From: Sphagnum compactum
Taxonomy: Eukaryota > Bryophyta > Sphagnopsida > Sphagnales
Direction: 5' to 3'
NCBI GenBank assembly: GCA_965153455.1
Contig: OZ234499.1
Location: 14,318,271-14,382,270 of the forward strand
DNA length: 64,000 nt
Shown here piece after piece: positions 1 through 12,750 of this stretch. Below the pieces are notes generated by a model, which saw nothing but the letters and a program-made list of their open reading frames with translations, had not been told where the DNA came from and searched no databases. The stretch's first letter is position 1. Every line of letters starts with the position of its first letter. The translations under genes and the position numbers were made by a program.

Positions 1-3000
1 TAACATTGTAGTCTTACGACATCAATTCTACCCATTTCTCATGAATCCTTCTAGTTAAAGCTACTTTGATGTTTTGTAACTTGTGGTTTTTTTTAACGTC
101 ACATTTCAACATTGAAGATCCATTAGGCCATCTACACTAATATGGATCAAAATCCAATCTATTTATTGTCCCGTGAAAATGAAAATGGGTAGCTTTCCCA
201 TGCCCTATCCTTGTTGTAGAAACTCAAACACTTAACCATGGCCATGTTGATTTCTATTGGTTTTTAAGTTCACCTCCTTTAATCTCTATGAAAAATCAAT
301 CTTCCTCACTAACCTCAAATATTTTTGTTTTTGTGGAGACCATTTAGTCACCATGGGCCACCACACATAATAGTTAAAATTCCTTACAAGTTTGCAAGAT
401 CAAAGATGTCAAGGAAGTACGCAATTGATTCTCCTTCAATTGCATGCCTCATAAGGGGTTGGAATTTAACTTTCCAACTAACATCTCAATCAATATTTTC
501 CAAACAAAACATTCATGTTCTTCAAATTGAAAGGATGCCTTGGCCTCTACCCAACTTTTGAACTCAAAAGCATGGGGGTTCCAAAGGTTGCCTATAGTCT
601 TGAAGCCATTCTAGTGGAGCTATTATGTTCAAGTTGTCAACACCCAAAACTCCTAACCCTTTAATTGTGTAGACCACCAAATCTTGACATTACTTACTAC
701 TTCCACCAATATGGGAGGATTTGGGCAAATTGCTTAATTCACCACCTTCCATTCTTTGGATATTATGTTCCAAATTTGTGGACCTATAGATGGAATATAG
801 CTTCACACAAAAATCCAATGATGTTTGGTGTGCACTTCTTGTGTCTTGATGCTTGGATTTGTTCATCGACAACAACAAAAGTTGTCCCTATATGCCAAGT
901 GATTTCATTAAATCTTGAGTGAATTCACTAGTTTTAGTAAATGGGGATTAATTGGAAAGTAGTAAATTCACTGGTCTAGTGAATGGGGATTAATGAATTG
1001 CACCCACATTTTGTAATAGATATCATGTACCATAAAAAAATATTAAGGTTAAATTCACCTAGTTCTAAAAGCCTTGAAAATCCACTTTCAAAGCAAAACA
1101 TTTAAAGCCTCCTTTGGATCCATTGGGTTTCACCGCCATTCATCTTCTTTGCACAACAATCAAACCAACTTACTTTGGTTTTGGTGTTTTGATCCTATAT
1201 TTCACACCAAATGTAATTCCACAACAAGGCTTTGCATTTATGTATTACTTTGATAAAACTAGCCCATATATAAGTAAAGTATTAAAGTGTGGAACCTAAA
1301 ACAATATTGACTATCATTTTTCTACCCACAAGTGGGAAGTGAATTGTGCCCCAAAATTTCAACGTCTTTTAGATTTTCTTCAAAAGAAAAAATCTGCATC
1401 ATTCACATTTAGGTTTAGCCCAAACATAATGCCTAAAGATTTAGAAATTTCCTCATCAATTGCCCACTTTCACTAGCCATGCTTCCAGTTTAGTTGGGTT
1501 TTAAATTAGGGTATAGGCAAGTTGTGGTGACCCCTTATTGGGCCTTTTTGTGTCTAGTATTATAATATATAGCCTCCCAAAACATGGTGCATTTAATTTT
1601 GTGTTTAACTTTTTATTTTTGAACTTTAAGATTATGATTTTCACAAAGTTAATGTTATCTAATATTATTTGTAAAAATGAAAAAGATAAATCATTCAAAT
1701 TCAAAGAACCATGGGTATGTTTATGGTATACATAATGTAATAAAATTTCTTTATTACTTTAGACTACATTAGACATTTGATTTCATTAATCATCCAAATA
1801 AGTGTTTGAAATGGATTTTATGCATTGTCCCACCTCGCAATGGTTGTCACCTTCCACTTTAAGGTGATTGTTTATCAAAATTCCAATTTATTGCATAATT
1901 TTCGTTATGATGACATTGTGAAAAGATCCCATTTGTAAAATGAAAATGATTAGACTACTCACATGGTTCACAAACATGATTCAAAATACATGGAATCACA
2001 TTTGAAATAAATATTACAAATTTCATAAAAGTCAAAAATCATTTCAATTTTTTGGGAGTATATTTTGATTTTTCAATTTACACAATTACGAATATCCAAT
2101 TCATCATGTTATAATAATAACAATTTTTATTTATTTTTTCTATTCTATTGTTTGGGTTATGTTCTACGATAATATGCAAAAAATTATGAAATTCCTTTTT
2201 AATGTTGACATGGGTTAGGCTTTAAAACAATCACCTACATAAATAATACAATGTGATTACATAAAAGGGATCACCATAACTTGATTTTACCCATTAATGA
2301 TACCATACCAACCTGCCATTTTTTTTTGGCCAATTTATCTATAGTCTTGATATGAACAAGAATTTGTTGAAAAATTTAACCATTCCATCAATGTTATTTT
2401 CATAACATGTTAAGGTGAGGGAGGTATACTTAGTGTATTAAACTAAAGTATGATCCCTTTCCCGAACAGGTAAAAGAATACCCCTAATCTCACCATTTTT
2501 GCAACTTCCTTAATCACGATGTTAAACATTTTTCCCATTAAAAAGGATGAAATAAGGGGCAGGAAGACACCCTCGTTTTAATCCTATGTAATTGGGAATG
2601 ATGGAGTCATTTTCCCATTGAGGAAGATGGTTGATTCCACATCATGAAAAAAAAGACTCGCCATATCAATAAATTCTAATGCCATCCCCAAATTTCTTGT
2701 GGCAAGAAATAGGAAGTCCTAGGAGAACTTCTCGTAAGTTTTCACATAGTCCCTTTTAGTTGACTCTTCAACTCTTTTGGATTTTATAGTTTTTTGTTTG
2801 CAAAAACAATTATAAAATTTGGTGAAATCACACATTTTCTCAATTTGAAAGGGGTTTTTTGCAAAAAAATTTGTATGTCACTTTTACATGATCATTATGG
2901 TTGTATGGTCTCCCTAGACCATTCCAATGACAATTCAGAAATAACTACCTCATTTTCAAGCCTAACTATTTCATAACTACTTCCTTTTCCTATTAACTTT

Positions 3001-3259
3001 CATAATAACCCATTCTTAATAACTACCTCCATTTTATAACTACCCACTCCTTTTCCTATCCACTAACATGGATTTTAAAAAATAAATTAACATGTGTCTT
3101 TTCATGTCCATATGAATATTAATTTAAATTAAAATTACCGTTGACATAAATATATGAAAACATAAGAAAAAATAAAATAGTTGATCGTCATTGATAGTGC
3201 ACAACAACATGGAGTTCAAATTGTATATTGATTTTTTAATAAATTAAAAAAAACTTTGA
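1..3259. other. AT-rich spacer, no gene recognised
   Basis: Six-frame reading gives only short frames of 60-85 codons with no recognisable domain and no consistent splice-site pattern. Low-complexity A/T runs are scattered through it. Nothing supports a gene here. Confidence 0.6.
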
Positions 3260-4182
3260 CACTATCATAATTCATGATATTTTAAGTTATCCAAATTGAT
3301 TATCATATCCACCTTGATTATTGAACATGTCCATTTTGACTAGAGGTCCATAATATGAATGACATGTGTAATTTTTTATTAATGAACTTGACTAAAATGA
3401 CCTCTTTGATTATTTATCAAATTGAACATCCAATCAAGATCAACAAAAATTGATCACCTTAATCAAAATGACCAACGGGTTATAATTAAGTGGGACATTT
3501 AATCAAATTGGACAATGCAAAGTGACATTTCTGGTCAAAATGGCTAATGAAGATTTTGTCAAATTGAACATTTTAAATAGCAATACCTAGGTTTACCTAC
3601 CTAAGCTTACCTACCTATTTACTTATTTACCTAACTATTACATAAATTAGGTGAGTAATTTAAGTTTACCTATGCACTTATGTATTTACCTTTTTACCCC
3701 CAATATACCTACCTCTTTTACCTACCTATCATTTTGCAACTTACCTATCAACTTAGCTGCAACTTGCTTGTTAATTATCTAACCTTTTTTATTACTTACA
3801 TAAATAGTCATATGAAATAAACATATGAAATAAAAAAACTTGAAAAAATTGTCACCTTTTGGAAGTGTAATCCATTGGTAAGGACTTGATTTATCATTGT
3901 GAAGGTGAAGGGTTTAATTCCTTATACTTGTAACTTATGTGCATGCCTAAAAGATTAGGGTAGGTAGGTTATGCTTACCACCTACTTAATTACTTGACTT
4001 TTTACGATTTAGGTAAACCTATTTACTACCTATATATAATAATAATCCTACTTTGCTAGTCAAAAAGACCACCCTAGTCACAACAATGAGTCCAAATTGA
4101 CTTGTATAAATTGAAAAGGTGATATTTTTGACACCTATCATTTTGGGTATTTTATTATTAATTATTTAAAAAAATAGTAGTG
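3260..4182 (+). mobile_element. CACTA-ended non-autonomous element, older copy
   Basis: The left end begins CACTATCATAATTC and the right end closes with TAGTAGTG, the reverse complement of CACTACTA. The flanking triplets are TGA and TCA, which would be a 3-bp target duplication with one mismatch. The interior matches the element at 41604-42925 in the same order: a stretch of repeated GTCAAAATGACC-like phrases, a TACC/TACCTA-rich stretch, a tRNA-like segment, then the shared tail phrase TTTTTGACACCTATCA. There is no coding capacity, so it would depend on a transposase from elsewhere. CACTA (EnSpm) elements as a group have CACTA termini and 3-bp duplications; assignment to this group rests on those ends only. 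Confidence 0.6.
3855..3970 (+). repeat. tRNA-like segment (Pol III A/B-box-like), copy 1
   Basis: A block near 3866-3882 resembles a Pol III A box (GTGTAATCCATTGGTAAGG). A second block near 3908-3921 (AAGGGTTTAATTCC) resembles a B box, with AAGG and CCTT able to pair like a T-arm. The spacing resembles that of a tRNA gene. It is strongly conserved with 42425-42540, more so than the surrounding element. It does not fold into a convincing full cloverleaf by eye, so it is better read as tRNA-derived, SINE-like sequence than as a working tRNA gene. Confidence 0.4.
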
Positions 4183-7100
4183 TCAATTGCTTTATTCCAT
4201 TATTAAAAAAATTGGGTGATGGTATGAATGTATGTCATTTCCTTTAATCATGTATCTACATGGTTTAATTGCATTTTCTACATTTAGGGAAAAAGTTAAG
4301 TAAATTTTGTCAAATTAAACTAAATATCAAACTGGTCCTCTCCTTAAGTTGTCTCATGAAACCTTTCAAGAGCTATTGTATTCTACTTTTTTATCAATTT
4401 GAGAAGTTGTTTCACAAGTTTGCAAGCCCAATTTTCTTTCCTTCCCAAAATTCTTCCACAAGCATAAGATTTTTTAATTAAGTTTTCCACCATAATGATA
4501 TTCCCCCCTATGATCCATCTATAGTTCTTAAGGAGTCTATAACATAATCCCATAATTTGCACCATTTAAAAACGTCATTTGGAGCATAAATGTTCAGGAA
4601 ACCACCTTCCCACCAAGCAAGCCTTCCAACATCGACCATTGAGCTTCATTCTCTAGGATAGTCTCATATTTCACCACAACATTAACCCATTTGTTGACAA
4701 AAAGTGCCTTTTTGTCCAACTCTTTGTTCGTGTAAATGTCCATTCCAATATCTGTCAGAGACATTAGTTGTCCAACAATTGGCATTCCTCCATATTCGAA
4801 TGCCCAAGTTAGTTGTTCTTTCATCTCTAATCTTATGTTCTTGCAATAGTACCACCACATCCATTTTGGGTGTCAACCTTGGGAAAAATGTAAATCCAAA
4901 GATTGTGAACCTTTTTCTCCAAGTTCAAACCTCAAACATTATATGACAAGATGTGCAATTTCACGGAAAACCATTTGAAATTCAAGGAACTTGTTTCAAG
5001 GCTCTTTCACATAGTCTTTCTTTAATGCCTTTCATGGATTGCGATAGACCATACGATGATTGTTGTATGTTGGATTCACACTTGGAAGTCATGTAAGAAC
5101 ACAAAGTAAGAAAAAAAAGTTCATAATTTTGTTGAAACCAAATTTGGATTTGAACAATGAAATTGCTTCTTATTACAACATGGTATTAAGGAAGCTAGGT
5201 GACTACAAACTCACTATGTCCATGCTTTATGAATTGGTTGGCAGTTCATTGGTTTCTCCTCTCCTAAAAAAAAAAAGCTTTCCAAAAAAGGCAACCCCTC
5301 CTCTTCACTCCTTACTACCTTGCCTCATTGGATGTTAGGATTTCTTTTTCATGTTTCTCCCCAATTTTCTCTTACACTAGTAGTACCCACTTCCACGAGC
5401 ATGGATGCCTATTTACACAAGTTATTAATTGAGTTGAGCATGTGGGTGCAAAACAAAACCTAATCTTAAACCCAACAACCAAGCTTCCAAAATTTCAAAG
5501 AAGTCTTCAAAATAGAAGGTTTTTATAAACCCAAAAACCCATTCTCAAAATGGCACCCAAGGTTCTGTTGTTATTATTATTATTATTATTAAATTAGATT
5601 ATATTCTTTTTAAAAACAAAATAATAATAATAATAACACTAGGATCCAAAGTTCCTTTCAAAATCAATAGCCTGACATCACTGAAAGGACCACAAAGAAC
5701 TCTGAGCCCACAAGAACCTAAACTAGACAGACAAATCAGAGTTAGCCTACTGGTTAGATTGTAACCAAACTCCAAACCCAAAGAAGAAGGCAATATATAT
5801 AGGGTTTAGGGTTTTAGGGGTTTAGGGCAATATAGGGTGTTAGGGTTTTAGGGTTTAGGGGGGGTGCTCTTGGCAGCAGCTCTGCAAGCAAAAGTTTTGA
5901 GACCTCCAGCTGAGCCCCCCCAATGAATGAGAAGGTGCAGGATGGATTGATTCCATCTGAGGCACAGATTGTTCTGTTCAGGTGATGAACTGAACTGATT
6001 GATGACAGAACTCTGTTATACCTGACCCACCGACCTTCAGACTTCAATAAACATTAATTTCACTTATTAATTCTGACACAGAGTCCAGGTATGGAAAAAA
6101 AAAAATTCATTTGCTTGGTTATTTTGTGAATTTTTTTTTGTAAAAACTAATTTTTGGGTAAAATTTCTCCCCCCATAAAAAAAAATTACAATTTTTTTTT
6201 TCTGAATTTAATTTAATATAATATAATTTAACTTTCCTAGTTCACATTTCCTCTTTGTCAAATTCCACCTTGACAAAATGCTTACAAGTGTTTGACATTA
6301 CACAGAATGCATTCATTTACCTTTAGCCTCCAATAAAAAGACCCACATACTTAGTTAGGGGTATTTAGTCAGGCCAAAAATGGATGATGAATAGTTTTTA
6401 GGAATAAAATACATTCATGACCCCCACATTCATCCATCAGAAATAGGGTTTGGCTTTGAGAAACTTGCAAAAGGGGCATCTAACCTAAATCTAATAAGAG
6501 AGAAAATAGAGTTTTCCTTAAAGTCACCCTGTCTTCACCCTGTCTTTGGGCCTCATTTCCCCCCCCTGTCCCCTCTTTGAATGAGGTCCGCAAAGTAAGG
6601 GTAGTACCTATTTTATTAAATCTGAAGGGTGGTATGAAATGATGAAGCTCAGCATTTAATGCACAAGTTTTGAGGTAATTATAGTAGTTGTACAGGTAGA
6701 AGCAGTGAAAATATATGTAGCAGCAGTGGAGGCGCTCAAGGAAGGGGTCAGAACTCAGAACACGATGAAACTTAAATTGAGCAGAAAGAAAGGGTGCATT
6801 TTTTTCTGAGTTTCACACCCCCAGAATGTGCCCAATTTCGACCAATTGAACCAAAATTGTATCTATTATTTGACACCCAAAATTTGCATACATGATAAAT
6901 ATATGCCAGAAGAAAATACACTCAAAAAACACAAAACTCAATTTTTCAAAAAAATTTTAAAAAATTATTTACTATTTTTTAAAAAAAGTCCATATAGTCA
7001 AATTGAAAGTTATGGAAGTGTATTTTTGGGGGGTCAATATCCCATCAACCGAGCAAACAAGAAATTTTTATTTATTATTATTATCAAATCCTTTCCTTAG

Positions 7101-7330
7101 AAAAATTATAGGTCAGCAGAATATGGTCAGATCCTTTCCAGTATTTGGAGTTGGGAATATGCACAAGGTAGTAGGGTTTTATAAAACCCTAGTCGTCCCT
7201 TTTGTTTAAACCCTAGTTGGGTCCTTCCATCTTGTACCTTTAATTTCTCCCCTTTTCTTTGTTGGGTGTGCTTTGTTTTATTTATTGGCCTTGCCTACCA
7301 AGGCAAGGATATATTGTGTTCAGATTAATT
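4183..7330. other. Spacer with telomere-like block, no gene recognised
   Basis: Short frames on both strands, including an 88-codon frame on the minus strand at 4594-4860, have no family I recognise. The more GC-rich patch 5860-6050 holds a 77-codon minus-strand frame of unknown nature. ATT/TTA microsatellites occur near 5570-5595 and 5627-5640. No supported gene. Confidence 0.5.
5800..5862. repeat. Interstitial telomere-type repeats (AGGGTTT variants)
   Basis: Several degenerate AGGGTTT/AGGGTTTT units run between about 5800 and 5862, ending in a G run. The unit is the standard plant telomere repeat on the G-rich strand. Short internal arrays like this are common in plant genomes and can act as telo-box promoter elements; no adjacent gene is evident here. 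Confidence 0.75.
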
Positions 7331-7334
7331 ATCG

Positions 7335-7565
7335 AGTATAGTAGTTTAAGGGATTTGGTCCCTAGGTAATAATAATAATAATAGGTCTATTTTTTTTTAT
7401 ATGAGGATTTTTGAAACATGATATTATTTTTGGCTTGTGTTGAAACTTGAGATTAGTTAGAGAGTTATAATAATATCTTGAAGGATTTTGGATTTTCTTT
7501 TAGAGGATTTTTTGAAGATTAGGTTTTTTTTTGCATGTTGAAATAATTTGAGTTTCCATAATTCT
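7335..7565 (+). repeat. Dispersed repeat related to 18524-18752
   Basis: About 230 bases starting GAGTATAGTAGTTTAAGGG match 18524-18752 in the same orientation, including the phrases GGCTTGTGTTGAAACTTGAGATTAG (split by indels elsewhere) and GAAATAATTTGAGTTTCC. Its first 60 bases also match 19365-19430 in inverted orientation. It looks like one end of a transposable-element family; I could not find its matching right end nearby. Confidence 0.6.
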
Positions 7566-10500
7566 TCTTAACTTTCACTTGTTTGTTTGTTTGTTTGTTT
7601 GTTGTGAACCATGTTCTTGAACCCCATCCATCATACATTATAAAATACAAAATAAAAAGCTACAATTTGGATGATCCATCCATAAAAAACCCTTAAGCTT
7701 GGGATCCGAGTTGTGAGTTCAATTGTGTTTCAAAAACCTTGGAGAAAATCCTCTTTGTCATTTAGGGGACTATACGGAAGGTCCAACCTAACTCAATGGT
7801 TGATTTAAGTCGATCTCAGCCGTTGACACCTAAAAGACGAAAGATAGTGGAAAGAAATTTCTCCAAGGTGTCTAAAGTCTAAACCCTAAACCCCAACTCA
7901 AGAGGCCTTGGACCTTCCAACTCATGCTTTGTCTCTTTAAGTCTTGTGGTAAGATGTCAATGGCTATTGTTAAGCCTATATAAAGGAGCACCCATATAAT
8001 CAACACAAATTAAGAATGCACATTCACATGGGTGAACAACACCTTAATGTTCATCATTCCAAAAAAAATTATCAATTTGTTACATATCTCATTCTATTTC
8101 CTTCTTGTGCAATTTTTTTGTTTCATAGAAATTTTAAAATTTTATTAAAAAATACTTTCTGATTTTATCGATAGTCTATGGTTTAAGCAATCCATTTTGT
8201 ATGTAATGTTGTAATAAAATATTTAAAATATTTAGTATTTCAATACCTTTAAAAACAAAAAAAAGGATAAGACACAATAACATGTGCCTTTTCATAGACT
8301 ATCTTCTTTCCAAATAACTACCTCAACACATGTTAATTTGCATTTTCATGTCCATGTTAAATAGTAAAATCAAAATTAAGATTGACATATAAATAATGAT
8401 GAACTATTTGAAATCATATGGGAACATATATGAGGGAAATTTGAAGGAGGGGATATTATTAAATCAATAAACCTCCATCTCCATTATCATTATTATTATT
8501 ATTATTATTTCACATTCTCAATATGAAGCTTAAATTAAAATTATTATTAGAATACATTCCATAAATTCAAATTTTTTTCCTTGACCATGGGGTTCTAATG
8601 AGTTAATAATGTAAATTATAAAATAAAATAACCTGAAATCTATTTATATTTGAAAATAAATAAAAATAAATGCAAACCTTGGTTTATTTCACATGTTTGC
8701 TCTATTTTGCAAGACCAATGACCAAAATTTCACGAAGAGCAATCATGTTTTGCTTGCTAACTAGTACCTTGGAGGACTTGGCACAAATTATATATATTTT
8801 TAGAAATGCCGAAAATTTCAAAAACCACTTTTGTCTACAAAGATTTTTTTGTGAAAAAAAATTGATTAAAAAAATGATTTTGAAATATTCTATTTTCAAA
8901 AATGGAATCTTGAAATTTAATTAATTATTCAGCAGATATGTGTTGAAACTAGCACTGTACTACCTTAGGGTTCACACTAGGTAATTAAAATGTTACCTTA
9001 GCCACAAGGCCATGATGAGCCAACCAGTGTGAACCAACACCTCCATTCATACTTGTACTTGGAAAAAGGACATTGGATGACTTTCAAAAAGTCATCCATT
9101 GTCCTTCTCTATAGGTCTCCCTCCCATCCAACTTTCTAGCCTAGCCTCTTATAAGGTTCACTTTCCTACATTTGGCTATGCAAGCCTATTTTAGACTTTG
9201 GTTTTTAGTATCCCACATCAGTTTCCCAAGTCTCCTTCACTCCAATTTGTTAAGGATGCATAACTTTCAAGTTTTGTTTTTATTTTCTAAATATAAATAG
9301 TTTGATAGAAGCTAATTTGGTGCATTGAATGATATATAAAAGGCATGTGAGATAGAAACAAATTTAGTGGTAACAAGACAATTTGTATTCAATAACCTAC
9401 AATTTTGAGATCCATAGAACTTCAAATTAAACAAAATATGTTTATTATAAACTTGTTCTTTTTTTTGAATATATCATTTTGCAATTGCAAAGGAGCCTCA
9501 CCATTCAAAGGATAATGTTTGTTTTGAAGAGCACTTTGACATGGCTTTATGCTTGTGATACACATAGTATTACTAGAATCATATTGTTTTTAAGATGCCT
9601 TGCAAAAAAAAAAGTGAGAAATATGTTATTATTTTCTTACAAACTTTTATAAAGTTTTGAATCTTTTAGGTTCCATCATGCCAATGACATAACCACATGA
9701 CTCGTGTGCCACTACACCAAGTTTTTGTGTCAAGTATAACTATGCTTGTTGGATGCCTAATCCATTAGGGCAATGCATACCCAAATGGCACAAATGTTGA
9801 AATATGAATGGTAACAATGTTAGGTATACCATACATAGTATTCATGTTTAGCACAAAATAATTCACAGTAGGTCTAGTTCAAGAAAAGAGAAATTTTCAT
9901 TAACATTTGCTGAAACTGTTGAGAATTGAAGTCAAGTTTAAACCATTGAATCATTCCTACAAATACACAATGTAGATGTACTTTGCATACTTATTCTTGA
10001 ATTGTTGAAATTTTGGAATATTAATTTTGAAGTTGTTGAACCTTGTTTTTTTAAGTCAATAAATATTCAACAAAGAAGTGTTTATTGTCAGTCATAAGTA
10101 TGCTAACAATATACATAAAAGGCCTCACCCCTACGTAAATGCCTTATTGAATTGAATAATTAAAAAATTATCTACAACATTTTTTGTAAATGTTTCCCAC
10201 AACAAAGATGCTATCTATATATATATATATACATATTGCAACCAATGTGTGAAATAATATTTTTTAATTAGTAAGGTTACATTAAATATAATAATTTAAT
10301 TCTTACATATTTTTAATCAAAGTTTCCACATTAGGTATAACATTAAACCCCAACTTGTCATGTTCACTAATTTTTGGTTATACCTAACATAGTTTGCTTA
10401 AATTGTTTTAAACATTTGTTAAATATTGTTTATATGTTCTGCAATGAGATGAAATGTTTCTAAGGTGTGTAAATTGTTGGTTTGCAAGTAAATAATGAGT

Positions 10501-10673
10501 AAATGAGAAATTAAAACACGACAATTTGAGGAGTTCTTCAAGTTTGTGTGATAGAAATATTGGTATGTATTAATTGATCATCACAGTACACTTCAAAAGA
10601 ATCATGAGAACACGCACACAAGAAGGTGAGTGATGACATAAGTGTTTGGAAAACCTTATTGATGCAAAAATGA
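7566..10673. other. AT-rich spacer, no gene recognised
   Basis: Only short frames of 65-85 codons occur, rich in Lys, Asn, Phe and Ile, as expected from AT-rich noncoding DNA. A short (TGTT)n run lies near 7580-7602 and a (TA)n run near 10214-10232. Nothing else stands out. Confidence 0.6.
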
Positions 10674-12750
10674 GTTGCATACCATAAATTATGACACCGC
10701 GATCATTCAAAATGTTGATGGATTTCCATTTATCTTTCATGAAATAATCATCTTTGAATTCCCAGTTGAATTTCAAGTCAAGTCACCATCTGCTTCCAAG
10801 ATGCATGGTATGGATAAGAAAGACGATGGGCACGCCGAAACTATTACAATCACAACAAATATCATGAACAACGACAATCTTGTGTTAAGAAATTCTTGTT
10901 GCATTACACCTTTGTGTTGTGAAATTGCAAATTTATCAAAATACACACACAAGGGAACAAGAAATGAGACCAAATGGGAGGGGTCACCAATTTCCAAGTT
11001 TTGTTAGGGATGTGTTCCTCTTCCAAAATCCACATTGGTTTGTGGCTTTTGCAAGAAGGCTTTTGTATGTTTGGAAATGTGTTTAGCTTGCATTATTATG
11101 TTTTTCCCAAAAACAAAAACATGACATGGGCTAGCATCCATTTGGGGCGCAAGCATTATCATCCAATAGGAGTAGGAATATGTAGAGAGATTATCGAAAG
11201 TGTGAAACAATTGATACACAATGTGGTGAAACACACACTCAATGTTAAAATCGCCGCCATTCAATTAGCTACCAATAAAAAATTTCTTGCAAAACATCTT
11301 CTTGAGGAAGAAAATGATTTAGTTGTTCTTTTGACAGGTTCATCAGTTGATAATGTCATGAACAAGTTTTTTGTACCGAGCTCGCCCAATATTTGGTATA
11401 CCATAAATAATTTAAAAATGTTTCAAAAGGGAATGATTACATTGACAACATCCTTGATTTGAAAAGGAAATTGAGATTTGATTACATTTAAAAAAATGTA
11501 TTTCCTCATCAAAGGTGGCATAAGGTGTATTTGTTCAAAATGTATACACATGGTCCTACAAGTGGTGTTGATCTTCTGAAGTGCACAGTTCAAAAGAGAC
11601 CTTCAAAATGCATGGATCATGTTTGACGATGTGAAATGAATTCAGGGCTAAACCACTATGACATGACATATTGCAAACATTTAACCATAATTGTTTGCAA
11701 TATGTAATTAGAATATGCAAAATTGCAAAGCCTTATGTGGTCATCACTCAAGTGAAAGTAGTCCAAAAGCATGGAATGGATGATCCTAACTTCGAGGGTT
11801 TTATGGAAATAATATTCATGCGAATTGGAATGCATTGAGAAAGATATTTGGCTCTGGGGATCCTACAATTGCAATGTTTGGCAAAGAACATACATGCCTT
11901 TTTCACTGGATTTAGTATGTGGGAAAACATACTAGAAATAATTATTAGAATTGACCTTCAAGATGATTATAGAAGACTTTGTAATGAATATAGGGAATCC
12001 AAGACCGATGATGAATTGCAAGCATGTATGTTGCAATTTGAACATGGTGGTATTCCAATGGTGTTGCATTAAACGAAAACATACGAGAATTGAATGTTTA
12101 GTTGATATTTTGGCACTTTTGTTCCCATCAATTAGGGGAATTCATGAAGGAAAGTAATGTTTGTAAACCTTTTCTTGTTGTAAATTTCAAACCTCATTTT
12201 GGAAATTCATTTTTTGGAATTTAATGTACAATTTGATGTTCTTCAAATTTTCCATGTCTAATTTTGTCCATTACAATGTCCAAAGGTTTACATTGAATTG
12301 GCTAATATGCCAACTTGCAACCTCTTGGAAACAATACACAACAAGTGGTTACAACAATTTAGCAACAAACAATGCTACTTCTATGTGGTGAGTTGCGATA
12401 ATTTGGTTCAAGCATTTACACAATCCACCAACTACAAGGATTTGTTTAATGTTGGCCAATCTATAAAGGGCCTTGACAAACTTTAGCTCAAACTTAGAGT
12501 TGCTACAAGAAATCAAGACCTTAATTCCAGAACCATTTTTAATATTTCATGTGGGAATGGACTATCCTTTAAAGCCCCACACCTTGAAGGTGAGGAGGTC
12601 TTTAGTTTGTGCAAGAGGCAAATGGACTTGCCTTCAAGATCAGACATGGATTCACATTGACAAGATAAAATTAATTTCTCCATGCCTAAGGTTGGTGGTT
12701 GAACTATACGTGGTGGAACAAGTGTGACCATCCCAATTGATGTTCACGAT
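10674..12750 (+). mobile_element. Decayed transposon ORF, non-seed-plant-type family
   Basis: Open segments on the plus strand (10974-11462, 11848-12072, 11951-12157, 12298-12486) are interrupted by stops and frameshifts but read as one protein relic. Recognisable phrases are FGSGDPTIAMFGKEHTC then FHW near 11850-11900, ANMPTCNLLETIHNKWLQQ at 12302-12360, and PHLEGEEVF followed by a Lys/Arg-rich stretch near 12575-12640, in shifted frames. From memory these phrases belong to a repetitive transposon-encoded protein family of non-seed plants; I cannot give its superfamily. The 40640-41400 segment looks like another part of the same or a related family. Nothing in it is intact. Confidence 0.45.

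Noticed and set aside
3855-3970. A working tRNA gene.
   Set aside because: A-box- and B-box-like blocks are present, but no full cloverleaf could be drawn and the sequence is embedded in a transposon-like element.
5814-6047. A 77-codon minus-strand frame in a GC-richer patch.
   Set aside because: It includes the telomere-type repeat at its end and matches nothing I know.
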